A DNA stretch of 64,000 bases from the NCBI RefSeq assembly GCF_029360765.1, contig NZ_JARKNA010000001.1, positions 992,001 through 1,056,000 of the forward strand, given 5' to 3'. A program made the translations under genes and the position numbers. Each line of letters starts with the position of its first letter. Positions within the stretch are counted from its first letter, which is position 1. This document shows, in pieces, positions 38,221 to 47,453 of this stretch. Source of the DNA: Terrimonas pollutisoli (GTDB taxonomy: Bacteria > Bacteroidota > Bacteroidia > Chitinophagales > Chitinophagaceae). The notes below the pieces were generated by a model. The model made no database searches, was not told the DNA's origin, and worked only from the letters and a program-made list of their open reading frames with translations.

Positions 38221-39269
38221 AATTCAATTCCCCATGGTCTGGATGAGTATGCGCCCGCTGCCAGTGCTGATGTGGAAGCAGTAGATACTCTGGGTTGTGA
38301 TGGAGCAAAGTGACAGGGGAACCGATCACCCAAACTTTTTTGCCAATATTTACAAGCCTTTTGCGGGTCAGTTTCCAACAGCGTTTGCTTAGCGTTTTCC
38401 ACGAATTGTCCCAGGTAATTCATAAAAACATCCTTGTTTTTATAGGACGCAAGTAAATCTTCGCCTACCGGCGTGGTTGGCCGCTCGCACGTAAACGATT
38501 TCTTTAACGCAGCATGTATTAACACCAGGGTTTCTTTCAGGGCAATATCATCTCGCTCATGTTCATAGTAATTATTGGCAGCAAGTATGGTCATGATCAG
38601 GCCGCAGGGCATCTCTTCTCTTCTCAGATCGCCCCATGCTTTCAGGTAGCGTACAATGCGGCGCAACTGGACGTCTTGTTTTCGGATATCCGTAAGCCAC
38701 CGCTCGTATTTATCATACATTGCTGCTTCATACAGAAAGGCTTTTTGAAATCCTGAGCGTGTTTTTTCTTCAAACCAGGCAATGAATTCAACAGGGTTAC
38801 TGAGTATCCATTTTTTTACCTTGTCCGCCAGGTCGGGGCATTCTTTATTGTCTGCATAATAGATGGGCAGGTCAATATGAAATCCACTTTTGTATAACAC
38901 CCGCACACAGGTGGATTTATCAATCACCTTCTCCACGTCGTCATAATTTGATCCGATTGCTTCGACGACCATTTTATGAAAGACGGCCGGCTCCGGTCTT
39001 TTTTCACGAGATAATCTCCCGATAAAATAGATGCCGTCATCTAAGTCATAGTCATTATGCACCGGCGTGATAATGGTGTCCATGACAAACGAACCCTGGC
39101 TTTGGAATTCGAGGCTGTCATAAGGTTTGATGATACCTGCAAATTGTTCATGCCGGTTCTGAACTCTTGTACGAAGATTGTTCCTTACAAGAATAAGCTC
39201 TCCTCTTTTCGGATCAGAGAGCCGGATAATTTTGTTGTATTCACTGAATACGTTGTGAAGATTTGCCAT
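38217..39269 (-). CDS. CBASS CD-NTase (cyclic oligonucleotide synthase)
   Basis: A 350-residue nucleotidyltransferase. The active-site G59-S60 (QGSFVMDT), the metal-binding D75-x-D77 in DYDLDDGIYF, and the third aspartate D133 (HIDLPIY) are all present. The arrangement resembles DncV-like enzymes. The C-terminus is a Ser/Ala-rich tail ending ...SSRPWGIEL, which could be the part recognised by the E2-like partner. On phage infection it would make a cyclic di- or trinucleotide to activate the patatin effector; the product cannot be read from sequence. It starts 2 bp after the effector gene ends. Confidence 0.9.
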   Translation of the reverse strand: MANLHNVFSEYNKIIRLSDPKRGELILVRNNLRTRVQNRHEQFAGIIKPYDSLEFQSQGSFVMDTIITPVHNDYDLDDGIYFIGRLSREKRPEPAVFHKMVVEAIGSNYDDVEKVIDKSTCVRVLYKSGFHIDLPIYYADNKECPDLADKVKKWILSNPVEFIAWFEEKTRSGFQKAFLYEAAMYDKYERWLTDIRKQDVQLRRIVRYLKAWGDLRREEMPCGLIMTILAANNYYEHERDDIALKETLVLIHAALKKSFTCERPTTPVGEDLLASYKNKDVFMNYLGQFVENAKQTLLETDPQKACKYWQKSLGDRFPCHFAPSQPRVSTASTSALAAGAYSSRPWGIEL

Positions 39270-39271
39270 TG

Positions 39272-40279
39272 CTATTGAATTTTATATTGTTTTTGATATT
39301 TAAAAAATGCCTCGATTGCGGGATCTTTTTTGGTCAGCAGACCACGATCATTTCCTTTCCCACTTATAAATTGGATAGCTTTCTTACTGGCACAATCCAG
39401 CCTGACAAGATGTTGCTGTTCGGCGGAAATTTGTTCGGATGGGATTCTTTCATACCGGATTTTTATATCATTCATTTCGCACAGTTTGTTCATAAAATAA
39501 TCCGTGAAGTGGCTCTGGCCGATAAGCGATGTGTCAAACAGGTCATTTCTCCAATTGATAAAAGAACGCTGCCTTTTCAGGCCAATTGGTTTGCCAGCAG
39601 TATTATTCAGGCTGCTGACAGAAAGTATTTCGACTGACGAAAACTCCTTGTCTTTGCCAACGAAATAAGTCAGAGCTTCAATCACACCGACGAGGGTGGG
39701 ATTATTGGCCCAGACACCACCATCAATGAACTGTTTATGGTTGTAAGCTGGAATCTCGCAGAGCGGGAAATAAGTAGGCGCGGCAGAGGTTGCCAAGGCC
39801 ACATCCACCAGTAAGGTGTTGTTATCTCTGTCCAGTTTACCATGATCCCGCTTGAATACCCAGGGCCGGGCATCGGTCAGTGAATAGGACGGAACGCAGA
39901 TCAGGTTATGCAGGTCGGCTATTGTTTTCTTTTCAAAAACGACCTGTAATACTTCTTTCAGGAGCTTATCCGAATACTTACCCCTCCACAGGGTCTGACG
40001 GATTATACCTCCAAGCCGGGTGCTTTTGGGAAATATCTTGTCCCCCTGTTCTACATAAATCTTGCTGATATCCTTTGCTGGCATTCTCAGGGCAAGGCAG
40101 AGTGCAATCAACCCTCCGGTGGAAGTGCCACATATCATGTCAAAATAGTCCGACAGGGATCCAAACCGTTGTTCCAGGTGTTCCAGTATAGTGGAGGAGT
40201 AAAGTCCCTTAATCCCACCACCATCCACGGAAAGAATCTTAAATGCCTTATTTTCAGTGTCGTGTAAATTTTTATCCAT
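39272..40279 (-). CDS. capV: CBASS effector: patatin-like phospholipase CapV
   Basis: A 335-residue patatin domain. The oxyanion-hole loop DGGGIKG (19-25), the nucleophile elbow GTSTG with S53, and the catalytic D186 in FIDGGVW are present. CapV proteins degrade the inner membrane when bound by the cyclic nucleotide (cGAMP in the classical case), killing the infected cell. It is first in the CBASS operon, and its start faces the divergent sigma-like gene across a 107-bp region with nested palindromes. Confidence 0.92.
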   Translation of the reverse strand: MDKNLHDTENKAFKILSVDGGGIKGLYSSTILEHLEQRFGSLSDYFDMICGTSTGGLIALCLALRMPAKDISKIYVEQGDKIFPKSTRLGGIIRQTLWRGKYSDKLLKEVLQVVFEKKTIADLHNLICVPSYSLTDARPWVFKRDHGKLDRDNNTLLVDVALATSAAPTYFPLCEIPAYNHKQFIDGGVWANNPTLVGVIEALTYFVGKDKEFSSVEILSVSSLNNTAGKPIGLKRQRSFINWRNDLFDTSLIGQSHFTDYFMNKLCEMNDIKIRYERIPSEQISAEQQHLVRLDCASKKAIQFISGKGNDRGLLTKKDPAIEAFFKYQKQYKIQ

Positions 40280-40286
40280 TTGTTGC

Positions 40287-40380
40287 TACTTTTGATCAGG
40301 AAACCATCCCTTCTATAAAGCACATTAACCGAATCCCGGAAAAAGTTCCCCATTGGGGTAAAAAAATTTTTTCCGGTTAA
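40287..40380. promoter_or_regulatory. Divergent control region between CBASS and the sigma-like operon
   Basis: TACTTTTG at 40287-40294 is an exact -7 match for the plus-strand operon. Downstream, CCGGAAAAA (40336-40344) and TTTTTCCGG (40368-40376) enclose CCCC-ATT-GGGG, and an outer TTAACCG (40325-40331) can pair with CGGTTAA (40374-40380). It ends directly before the GTG start of the sigma-like gene and could be an operator or a translation-control hairpin. Confidence 0.55.
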
Positions 40381-40386
40381 TAAATA

Positions 40387-40989
40387 GTGGAAAGAGGAAA
40401 ACATTTAGAACGCAACCTGAAGAAGCTCGAATCTGTTTCAGAAACAGATTGGGTTAGTGCTTTAAAGATGTGCAAAAGGCATGTAATTACCCGGTTGCGG
40501 AAACGAACACTTTTTGGCGCCCATACCGAAGAAAGACTGGGAATGGAACCGGTGGACTATTACGTGAGTTTTGCCTATGATGCCATATTGGATGGCTATT
40601 GGGAGTGGAAGGATGGGCGGACGCTGGGACAGCAAATGGTCCGGATTGCTGAGAATCGCATCGGTAAAGAGGTGGAGAAATACAAGGTGGAACATAATGG
40701 CCAGTTTGCCATGGCTGGGGACGACATAGATGAATTCTTTTATTCTGAGGACCCGCCACCGGGCGAGCCTACACTGGTACAGGAAGCGGTGTTCAGTAAA
40801 AAAATTACCATCATTGAAGAAGTGGTTAAAGGAGATGAAAATCTGGAAATGTTTTGGGAATGTGTGAAAGATGGCATGAAGCGGGATGCCATCGCAGTGT
40901 TTATGGAAAAGCAGCCGAAACAAATTGACAAGCTGCGGGAGAAACTGATCAATAAAATTAAAAGCTCTCCTCATTTTCAACTCGGATAA
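40387..40989 (+). CDS. Sigma-70-like regulatory protein
   Basis: A 200-residue protein starting with GTG; in-frame TAA stops directly upstream exclude a longer form. Residues 20-100 resemble sigma region 2 (DWVSALKMCKRHVITRL..., VSFAYDAILDGYWEW). The end, GMKRDAIAVFMEKQPKQIDKLREKL (about 163-187), resembles the region 4 helix-turn-helix. It is more divergent than ECF sigma factors, and no anti-sigma gene is adjacent. It leads an operon with a small helical protein, an ImmA/IrrE metallopeptidase and a nuclease-like protein, and is divergent from CBASS. It may direct transcription of the operon or of CBASS; inference. Confidence 0.65.
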   Translation: MERGKHLERNLKKLESVSETDWVSALKMCKRHVITRLRKRTLFGAHTEERLGMEPVDYYVSFAYDAILDGYWEWKDGRTLGQQMVRIAENRIGKEVEKYKVEHNGQFAMAGDDIDEFFYSEDPPPGEPTLVQEAVFSKKITIIEEVVKGDENLEMFWECVKDGMKRDAIAVFMEKQPKQIDKLREKLINKIKSSPHFQLG

Positions 40990-40992
40990 CGT

Positions 40993-41394
40993 ATGCAAAA
41001 AACAAATGCAGAAATATTACATCATTTCTACAGTTTGCTATTGGAAATGAATTTTCGTGAGGAGAATGAAGCGCCGACGGCGGATGACTTTGCAGATCCC
41101 TTTATACAAAAGCATCTTCGTCAAATAAAGCTTAAAATAGCAAAGAATAAGGCTGAACTGAAGAGAAGTACTTACCAATCCATTCTTCAGGAAATTGACC
41201 GTTTAAGAAAGATTGGGACAGACGAGCTAAAGAAATTATTAACGCCAAAAGAAGTTTTACAATTACAACCCCTGTTTAGCAAGTTTGAATCCTTGAGTAA
41301 AAAGGACCAAGAGTCCATTGCAGAAGACCAGGAATTGCTGCAGCTTATTAGTGCTTTGAAGGATAAGCTCGATAAATCCAATCCCGATGAGTAA
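40993..41394 (+). CDS. Small helical protein of the sigma/metallopeptidase operon
   Basis: A 133-residue, highly charged and almost entirely helical protein (KHLRQIKLKIAKNKAELKR near 35-53, and a long final helix ending LKDKLDKSNPDE). No known family is recognised. It starts 3 bp after the sigma-like gene and overlaps the metallopeptidase gene by 8 bp, so it is made together with both. In ImmA/ImmR- or CapP/CapH-type pairs the protein encoded beside the metallopeptidase is its substrate; this gene or the sigma-like protein could be that substrate here. Confidence 0.6.
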   Translation: MQKTNAEILHHFYSLLLEMNFREENEAPTADDFADPFIQKHLRQIKLKIAKNKAELKRSTYQSILQEIDRLRKIGTDELKKLLTPKEVLQLQPLFSKFESLSKKDQESIAEDQELLQLISALKDKLDKSNPDE

Positions 41395-42151
41395 TCCCGT
41401 ACACGCAGCCGTTACTCTTTTGAATGAACTCGGTTGGTCAGATCCCTCCGATATGACAATGGAGGACATTGCCTGGGCCAAAGGGTTAATTGTCAGGTAC
41501 AGTGAAATGGATGGATCGCAAGGAAGGATTTTGATGACTAAGGATGAGGCTATCATTACAATTAATAGCGCTATCACTTACCAGCCTAAAATTAATTACA
41601 TTATTGCGCATGAAATCGGTCATTCACAGTTGCATCGGCAGCTTTCACTCTTTAATGATAGTGATAAAACCTTGTCTGAATGGTATGCGCAAGGTCGCCA
41701 CGAAAACGAAGCAAATACATTTGCCGCAGAGTTATTAATGCCCCGTGATTTGTTTGTTAGGAAAGTCAAGAAAAAAAAGCTCGAAGTGCAGCTCATTGAA
41801 GGAGTGGCCGAATATTTCAAGGCATCCAAGACAGCAGCATTTCTTCGGTATCGCGATTTGGGAGATTTTCCAGTAATGATCATTTTTATTGAAGATGGAA
41901 TTATAAAATGGAAAAGTTGTTCGGAAGACTTTCCATACAAATGGCTGACTATAGGAAGCAAATTGCCTGCCTATACAGTAGCTGGTGACTGTTATTACAG
42001 GCAGGTTGAGGAAAAAAAGCCTGCAAAGGTGGATGCGCTTGAATGGTTTCCTGAAGACTATGCCTGCCAAAGAGCCGAAAGAGCAAAATTATGGGAGCAA
42101 TGTTTTCCCAGCACAAAGGACAGTATTGTAACCTGTCTTTGGACTGCGTAA
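41387..42151 (+). CDS. ImmA/IrrE-family (M78) metallopeptidase
   Basis: A 254-residue protein. The zinc site is HEIGH at residues 75-79, and the family's third-ligand region EAN-TFAAELLMP (about 108-118) follows. An N-terminal helical part precedes, and a C-terminal domain of about 110 residues has strands and cysteines (YACQRAERAKLWEQC). M78 peptidases cleave regulators: ImmA cuts ImmR, IrrE cuts DdrO, and CapP cuts CapH next to CBASS. The start overlaps the previous gene (ATGAGTAA). Proximity to CBASS makes a CapP-like trigger role plausible, but the partner differs from CapH. Confidence 0.87.
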   Translation: MSNPVHAAVTLLNELGWSDPSDMTMEDIAWAKGLIVRYSEMDGSQGRILMTKDEAIITINSAITYQPKINYIIAHEIGHSQLHRQLSLFNDSDKTLSEWYAQGRHENEANTFAAELLMPRDLFVRKVKKKKLEVQLIEGVAEYFKASKTAAFLRYRDLGDFPVMIIFIEDGIIKWKSCSEDFPYKWLTIGSKLPAYTVAGDCYYRQVEEKKPAKVDALEWFPEDYACQRAERAKLWEQCFPSTKDSIVTCLWTA

Positions 42152-42177
42152 ATAAACTGAATTTATTTAATTAACGT

Positions 42178-42909
42178 ATGAATAAAATGGTTATTACCAG
42201 GAAGCACAAAAAGGAATTTGAACTTCACATGCTCCGCAAATTCATATCGCATGAATCTCATGGTCTGAGAGTTAAAACAATTGACGAAGGAGAAACACCG
42301 GATTTTATCATACGTGAGCTCACAAAAAGTATAAGCATTGAATTAACCCGGCTTATTCTGCCTGATTTAATGAAAGAGGAACAATTTCAGGAAAAGCTGG
42401 TTAATCTTGCCTGGAAAAAGTTCAAGTCCAAGTACCCGGACAAATTGCAGGTTCTCGTAAACTTTTCGAATGAAGTGATCAGATGCTCAGCCAATGAAAT
42501 CGATATGTATGTGGATCAGTTATTGAAAATAGTTGAGCCCCTGTTTTTGGCCAACAGGAAATTTGAGTTCCATCTTACTTCGGTGGGAAGGGGAAGGAGG
42601 TTCAATAAATTCGTAGACTCCATCTCTATTGGGAATAATCTGGATCTTGATAACTGGCAGCCCTTCGGAGCCTTCCGGGTAAACCAGGTAGATCAGCAGT
42701 GGGTTCGGGATGTAGTAAAGTCAAAGGAAGACAAGATTTCCCAATACTCCGAAAAGTGTGAAGAAAACTGGCTTTTACTCCTCGCCAATTTCGGCCATGA
42801 ATCATCTACTCACGAGTATGATTATATGGTATTGAACGATTTTCAATCCGCCTTTGATCGCATCTATCTTTATAAATACATGGATAATTCTTATGCAAGG
42901 ATTTTATGA
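42178..42909 (+). CDS. PD-(D/E)XK-like protein of unknown role
   Basis: A 243-residue cytosolic protein. Residues 14-57 fit a nuclease core: E14 in a helix (KKEFELHMLR), P41-D42-F, and the strand SIE55-LT, where the usual lysine is replaced. The rest is mixed alpha/beta with DQQWVRDVVKSKEDKI near 170. It starts 27 bp after the metallopeptidase gene and is the last gene of that operon. It may be a DNA- or RNA-cutting effector released by the metallopeptidase pathway; inference. It is convergent with jetD, 42 bp away. Confidence 0.55.
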   Translation: MNKMVITRKHKKEFELHMLRKFISHESHGLRVKTIDEGETPDFIIRELTKSISIELTRLILPDLMKEEQFQEKLVNLAWKKFKSKYPDKLQVLVNFSNEVIRCSANEIDMYVDQLLKIVEPLFLANRKFEFHLTSVGRGRRFNKFVDSISIGNNLDLDNWQPFGAFRVNQVDQQWVRDVVKSKEDKISQYSEKCEENWLLLLANFGHESSTHEYDYMVLNDFQSAFDRIYLYKYMDNSYARIL

Positions 42910-42951
42910 CAATGGGGAAGCGGTAATTGAAATGGCGTAGGTGAAAATTTT

Positions 42952-43800
42952 TCATTTCGCATATATTTCTTGTTCCAATCCTTTCTTGTATTTCTCAATC
43001 AGGTCCAGTAAGAAGAGGACACTTTCCTCCTTAACCGTATTTCTGTCAAATTGAATGGTTTGTTTGTTATAGTTCTCGCGATTGCCTTTTGCAGCAAGTA
43101 TTTTCTCAATGTCTGGAGGCACAAAGAAACTCGCTTTTTCATGCAAATATTTCTTAAACTCATTGACGTAAATATTAAGCCCTGCAAAGTCAAAGTCCCC
43201 AAAATGTAAATAGCCGTTGGGAATTTTTTGCAACCACCTCACTAAATCTTTGCTCTGCGGATACCGCGAAACGAAAAGCGGTTGAATTTTATCAAAGAGT
43301 TTACTATGCTTTTGAATATGCCGGAAGTTCTCAGGATTTTCTATCCCAACGATTGTGATGTCATAACAAGGGAGGAAGTTTTCAAAATCATATATGAATG
43401 TAAAAACTCCTTCTTGTGGTTGAATAATGATTTGTTTGCTGTTTAATATGCATTCAACAGGATGATAACTGTTGACCAAAAAACCTTTAAAGGTTCTTAT
43501 GCTCTTAACCTTCGAGTTTGAGGAAATATCAACAGCCTCCGAACGGCTTAGATCTGTCCGTTGCAACCCGGCAATATAGTTCTCCAGGTTGTCTATCCCG
43601 AAGTGATTTTGAAGATAAGCGATAAGCTTATTCCTGTCTGTGAGATAGACCAGCGTTTTGCTTCTTCCTTGAATTTGTTTCTTTAGAATCCCGTTTTCGA
43701 TCATTGAATCAAAAATGACATGCTTCAATTTGCTGAATGGAATTTTCTCTCCAGTCTGCATCAAAATAAGCTTTTCTGCTATGGAGACGGGTAGCTTCAT
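42952..43800 (-). CDS. jetD: Wadjet JetD (TOPRIM nuclease subunit)
   Basis: A 282-residue protein. The TOPRIM motifs are visible as E154 (IVGIENPENF) and D202-x-D204 (GDFDFAGLNIY). The N-terminal 100 residues look like winged-helix DNA-binding units. JetD is the DNA-cleaving partner of the JetABC loop extruder and cuts plasmid or phage circles. It is shorter than the roughly 400-residue JetD of the best-known type I systems. The gene overlaps jetC by 4 bp and ends the operon. Confidence 0.88.
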   Translation of the reverse strand: MKLPVSIAEKLILMQTGEKIPFSKLKHVIFDSMIENGILKKQIQGRSKTLVYLTDRNKLIAYLQNHFGIDNLENYIAGLQRTDLSRSEAVDISSNSKVKSIRTFKGFLVNSYHPVECILNSKQIIIQPQEGVFTFIYDFENFLPCYDITIVGIENPENFRHIQKHSKLFDKIQPLFVSRYPQSKDLVRWLQKIPNGYLHFGDFDFAGLNIYVNEFKKYLHEKASFFVPPDIEKILAAKGNRENYNKQTIQFDRNTVKEESVLFLLDLIEKYKKGLEQEIYAK

Positions 43801-46800
43801 GATTCTGAATATTGTGTGAGGATTCGTTTAACTCTTGTGATGCTTTTCTCGTCTTTGCTTAATTTATAAATGTGATCAAAAGCAAGTGCATCATTTTCTA
43901 TTGGTGAGCCGCTTATCAGGCGAATGTTCCTGTCTCTGGCAAATTGCAAAATGCCTCTCACATTGTTCGGGTGAAGTTTGCCAATCTCATCCATCATGCA
44001 ATGCAATTGAAAATCTTTAAACTTTTTTGATGCTCCTTCTTTGAAAACATTCAGCAGCATGATATTCAACATCGCTTTTACCAATACATCCGTTCCGTCT
44101 GAACCAACATTTGCAAGCTTTTCAACCCAACCTGAATCATTATCATTCTCAATAATCCGGAACTTCAGTTCAAACGAATCGGAAAGCAAAATGAAATCCC
44201 GTTTCAACTCGCCTATTTTCTTTGCGAATTGCTTCAGCAAATCAACTGCATCCTTATTTTTCTTTTCCTGATTTTCTCCCGAAAACAAGTTGGCCTGGCC
44301 TAACTCCATTACATTGTCGTCATTGTAGTTTTTGATCATGAGGAGCAACTGTACTATTTCATTTTTGCTGTCGTCAACTTTCAATTCAATTTTCTTGATT
44401 ACTCCTGCAAAATTCTTTTTGTCAAAGTCGTCATTGATTTTCACGATTACTTTTTGAATCTCCCCCGAATTTGAAACCAGGCTGGTTGTTTGTGTCGCAA
44501 TAGTTGAAACAATTAAGGCAAATCTTTCATTGACTTCTTTTTCTATCCTGTCAATTTTCTTTTCCTCAATAAAGTCGGATAGCATCAATGCAAAATAGAG
44601 GAATGATTTATCATCTGTCAATTGTTTTTTGAACTTGAAAACATTATCGTCATTAAACTTTCCTAAGAAGTCGGTGGTGGTTGATCTTAAATCATCCTTT
44701 TTCGTTCTTAGTTTCTGATTTTCTAAATCATTGATCTCGTCAATTAAAATCTTTACTCGCTTGCCTGTTTCGTTTTCATCGGCTATACTGGAAAAATACT
44801 CTTGAATAGTTTTGAAGAATGAAAGCTCCTTGAAATTGCTGAAAGCTTCGTTATCTTCTTTAATTAAGTCCAAATCTTTCTGTAAGCTCCTAATCATTTC
44901 CAGAACTACTTCCAGCTCCTTGTCAATATTTTCTTTTTGTTGTTTGTATTTCTGTTCTTCTTGTTCTAGTTGCTTTTCAAATTTGTGCTTCTCGTTTTTA
45001 AACTCATCAACTCTATCAAGATAATCTCTCTTATCCTTTTTGTAATCTGAAACAGTGTCTCGGTTATCCTCTATGAATTGAAGTTCGGCGCTAATCGTTT
45101 CCAGCTTTTTATCAATCTCTGCCAATCGCTGCGTGTCTGCGCCCTTCTTTGAAAACTCTGTTTGCTTTTGAGATAGTATTTCTTCTTTCCTCTTGGAAGA
45201 TGCGTCGCTTTCTATTTTTATTTCTGCTTCAATATTTATTAGAAGCTCTTTAACTCTTTGTTCTTCGTTTTTAATCTTCTTATCTCTTTCTGCTTCTTTT
45301 CCTTTGATTGATTTTGTTAAGTCGCCTTCAAATCTGGCCACTTCATCTTTCGCTTGCAACTCTGATGTTGTAGCTTCTCCAATAGCCAACTCATATTTTT
45401 CAAGTTGAAGTTTCTTTTCGATTTCTGCCTTTTGGGAAAGTTCGTTTCGATTTACTGTTGCTTTATCTTTCTTGGTTTGGTTTTGACCAATTAAATATTC
45501 ATTTTCCTTTATAGAATCTTTCCTCTCCCTGATTTTTGGCTGATATTTTCTTTTCAGATTTTCTTTATCCCTTTCAAGTTTCTGAGTGAGTTCAGAAATC
45601 CCTTTACTGATGTTTTCAATCTTTTCTTTCAGCCCATCTTTTTCTCTTTCGTAATCAGCAACGGTCTTTACAGTTTTGATAATTTCATTAAGGTCAATTT
45701 CAACTCCGTAAAAATTGCCGGTCTTGCCGATCAATTTTGGCGAGAGGGAAGTGTGGAACAGAACATTCTTTTCGTCAATCACTTTACCGATTGTGGTTTC
45801 CCAACCAGGATAGTGTTCGGTAAGCCACCCATACAATGAACTCTTACTATTTTCAATGTAGGTTTCAATTTCAGAAATCTTGGCATTTGCTTCAGCAATT
45901 TGTCCGTCTAACTTTTCTTTCTCTCTCTCAACTGTTTTCTGCAATTCCTTTTCATCAAGTTCCCAATTTTTCTGAATAGTGTCAATTTCCCTTTTTGAAT
46001 GTTCATTTTGTGAAGACAGTTCCCTCACCGCATTTCCGAATGTTTTTATTTCTGAATCCAGCTTAGTGATTTCTTCTTCAAAGAATCTTTTGTGCTTTAT
46101 TCCTTCCCTTTCAATCTCCAACTTTTTTGTGTTCCTTTTTCTCTCCTCCCAAACTTCCCTTGCGTTTTCTATTTCTTTTTGATACCCTGCTCGCAAATCA
46201 GTTATTTGCTTGTCAAAACTCTTTCTTATTTCGGTTTGATACCTATTGAAATCAGAATTGATTTTGTTCCTCTCAGCTTCTTGAGCATTGATAAATTCTT
46301 TCAGTTGGTTTCCCAACTGGTCAAGCATCGCTTGATACTTTTGTGCTAATTCTTTGAACTGTGTTGTAAGTAGTTCCTTTTCATCAAGCAGCCTTTTCTG
46401 TTCTCTCTCATGTGTTGCTTTCTTTTCAACTCTTTCAATGATCTGAGCGATTTTTTTCTGCTGATATTCTTCTGTGAGCCGTTTTGTCGTTTTTAACTTG
46501 TCGTCATAGACACTTATTTCACTTAAAAGTTTTTTCTCTTTTGATTTGAATGTCTCCGTTAGTTTTGCCAGCTTAGTTTTCAAAACATCTTCATGATCTT
46601 TCTGCTTCTCTAATCGATTTGTAAGGTCCGGCTCCTCCTGTTCATTCTTGTTTACAGCCCAGGCCAACTGTTTTGCAAGCTGAATTTTTTCTCTTTCCAG
46701 ATTCTTAATGACAATGTAAAGTTTGGAGATAGATTCTGCCTGTGCTGTTGCACTTGGCGTTTTGAATTTTCTTATGTCAGAAAGTTGTGCTTCAAATCCA

Positions 46801-47453
46801 GTTAAGTGGTGAGCATGTTGTTTCAAATCAATACTAAAATCATTATCCAAAGACATGATAATTGTTTGCTTGATGAACTCAGCTTCCATTTTTGAATTGA
46901 GAAAGACATTCTGAATTGTTTTCGGGATATATTGATAATCCTTGCTTTCAAGAATTGAGTATCGCTTCAGTTCGGTTTTTTTTCCATCATGATTTCCAAA
47001 AAGGATGTCTCTGTATTCTTTATGCTCCTCAATCTTTCTCTTAGTGTAGAATACCTTATTTTGGTCAAGCCGCTCTGCAATGCCATCCCAACTGTCAGAA
47101 ACATTCCCATTTTCACTTACGAAATACTTTCTGTTGTATTCTCCGTCAAAAAATCTGAAACAAACTTTGTGTTGCGACTTGTAAGAAACTACGCAAAACT
47201 TACTTTCATCACGAATCACTTCATAAATTATGTATGCATTTGAATCTTTGAAATAGTAATCAGTGTAAGATGTTTTCTGTTTCGGTATTCCTAAACCAAA
47301 GGTGTCGGCATTGTAAAAGAACAGAATAGCCCTCAGCAATGTGCTTTTGCCCACACCTTGTGTTCCTATAAAATGAACATTGCCGTCAAGATTTATTTCA
47401 GCATAACGTATTCGTGCACTATTGATGAATATAACTTTATTCAGGTATCTCAT
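43797..47453 (-). CDS. jetC: Wadjet JetC (SMC/MukB-like ATPase)
   Basis: A 1218-residue SMC-like protein. The Walker A motif G30-TQGVGKS37 lies at the N-terminus. Two long coiled-coil arms (about residues 250-950, rich in K, E and Q) surround a hinge near 540-600 that contains LYGWLTEHYPGWE. The C-terminal head carries a signature-like GSDGTDVLVKAM and the Walker B MMD1155-E1156. With JetA and JetB it extrudes DNA loops to recognise small circular DNA. It overlaps jetB by 17 bp and jetD by 4 bp. Confidence 0.95.
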   Translation of the reverse strand: MRYLNKVIFINSARIRYAEINLDGNVHFIGTQGVGKSTLLRAILFFYNADTFGLGIPKQKTSYTDYYFKDSNAYIIYEVIRDESKFCVVSYKSQHKVCFRFFDGEYNRKYFVSENGNVSDSWDGIAERLDQNKVFYTKRKIEEHKEYRDILFGNHDGKKTELKRYSILESKDYQYIPKTIQNVFLNSKMEAEFIKQTIIMSLDNDFSIDLKQHAHHLTGFEAQLSDIRKFKTPSATAQAESISKLYIVIKNLEREKIQLAKQLAWAVNKNEQEEPDLTNRLEKQKDHEDVLKTKLAKLTETFKSKEKKLLSEISVYDDKLKTTKRLTEEYQQKKIAQIIERVEKKATHEREQKRLLDEKELLTTQFKELAQKYQAMLDQLGNQLKEFINAQEAERNKINSDFNRYQTEIRKSFDKQITDLRAGYQKEIENAREVWEERKRNTKKLEIEREGIKHKRFFEEEITKLDSEIKTFGNAVRELSSQNEHSKREIDTIQKNWELDEKELQKTVEREKEKLDGQIAEANAKISEIETYIENSKSSLYGWLTEHYPGWETTIGKVIDEKNVLFHTSLSPKLIGKTGNFYGVEIDLNEIIKTVKTVADYEREKDGLKEKIENISKGISELTQKLERDKENLKRKYQPKIRERKDSIKENEYLIGQNQTKKDKATVNRNELSQKAEIEKKLQLEKYELAIGEATTSELQAKDEVARFEGDLTKSIKGKEAERDKKIKNEEQRVKELLINIEAEIKIESDASSKRKEEILSQKQTEFSKKGADTQRLAEIDKKLETISAELQFIEDNRDTVSDYKKDKRDYLDRVDEFKNEKHKFEKQLEQEEQKYKQQKENIDKELEVVLEMIRSLQKDLDLIKEDNEAFSNFKELSFFKTIQEYFSSIADENETGKRVKILIDEINDLENQKLRTKKDDLRSTTTDFLGKFNDDNVFKFKKQLTDDKSFLYFALMLSDFIEEKKIDRIEKEVNERFALIVSTIATQTTSLVSNSGEIQKVIVKINDDFDKKNFAGVIKKIELKVDDSKNEIVQLLLMIKNYNDDNVMELGQANLFSGENQEKKNKDAVDLLKQFAKKIGELKRDFILLSDSFELKFRIIENDNDSGWVEKLANVGSDGTDVLVKAMLNIMLLNVFKEGASKKFKDFQLHCMMDEIGKLHPNNVRGILQFARDRNIRLISGSPIENDALAFDHIYKLSKDEKSITRVKRILTQYSES

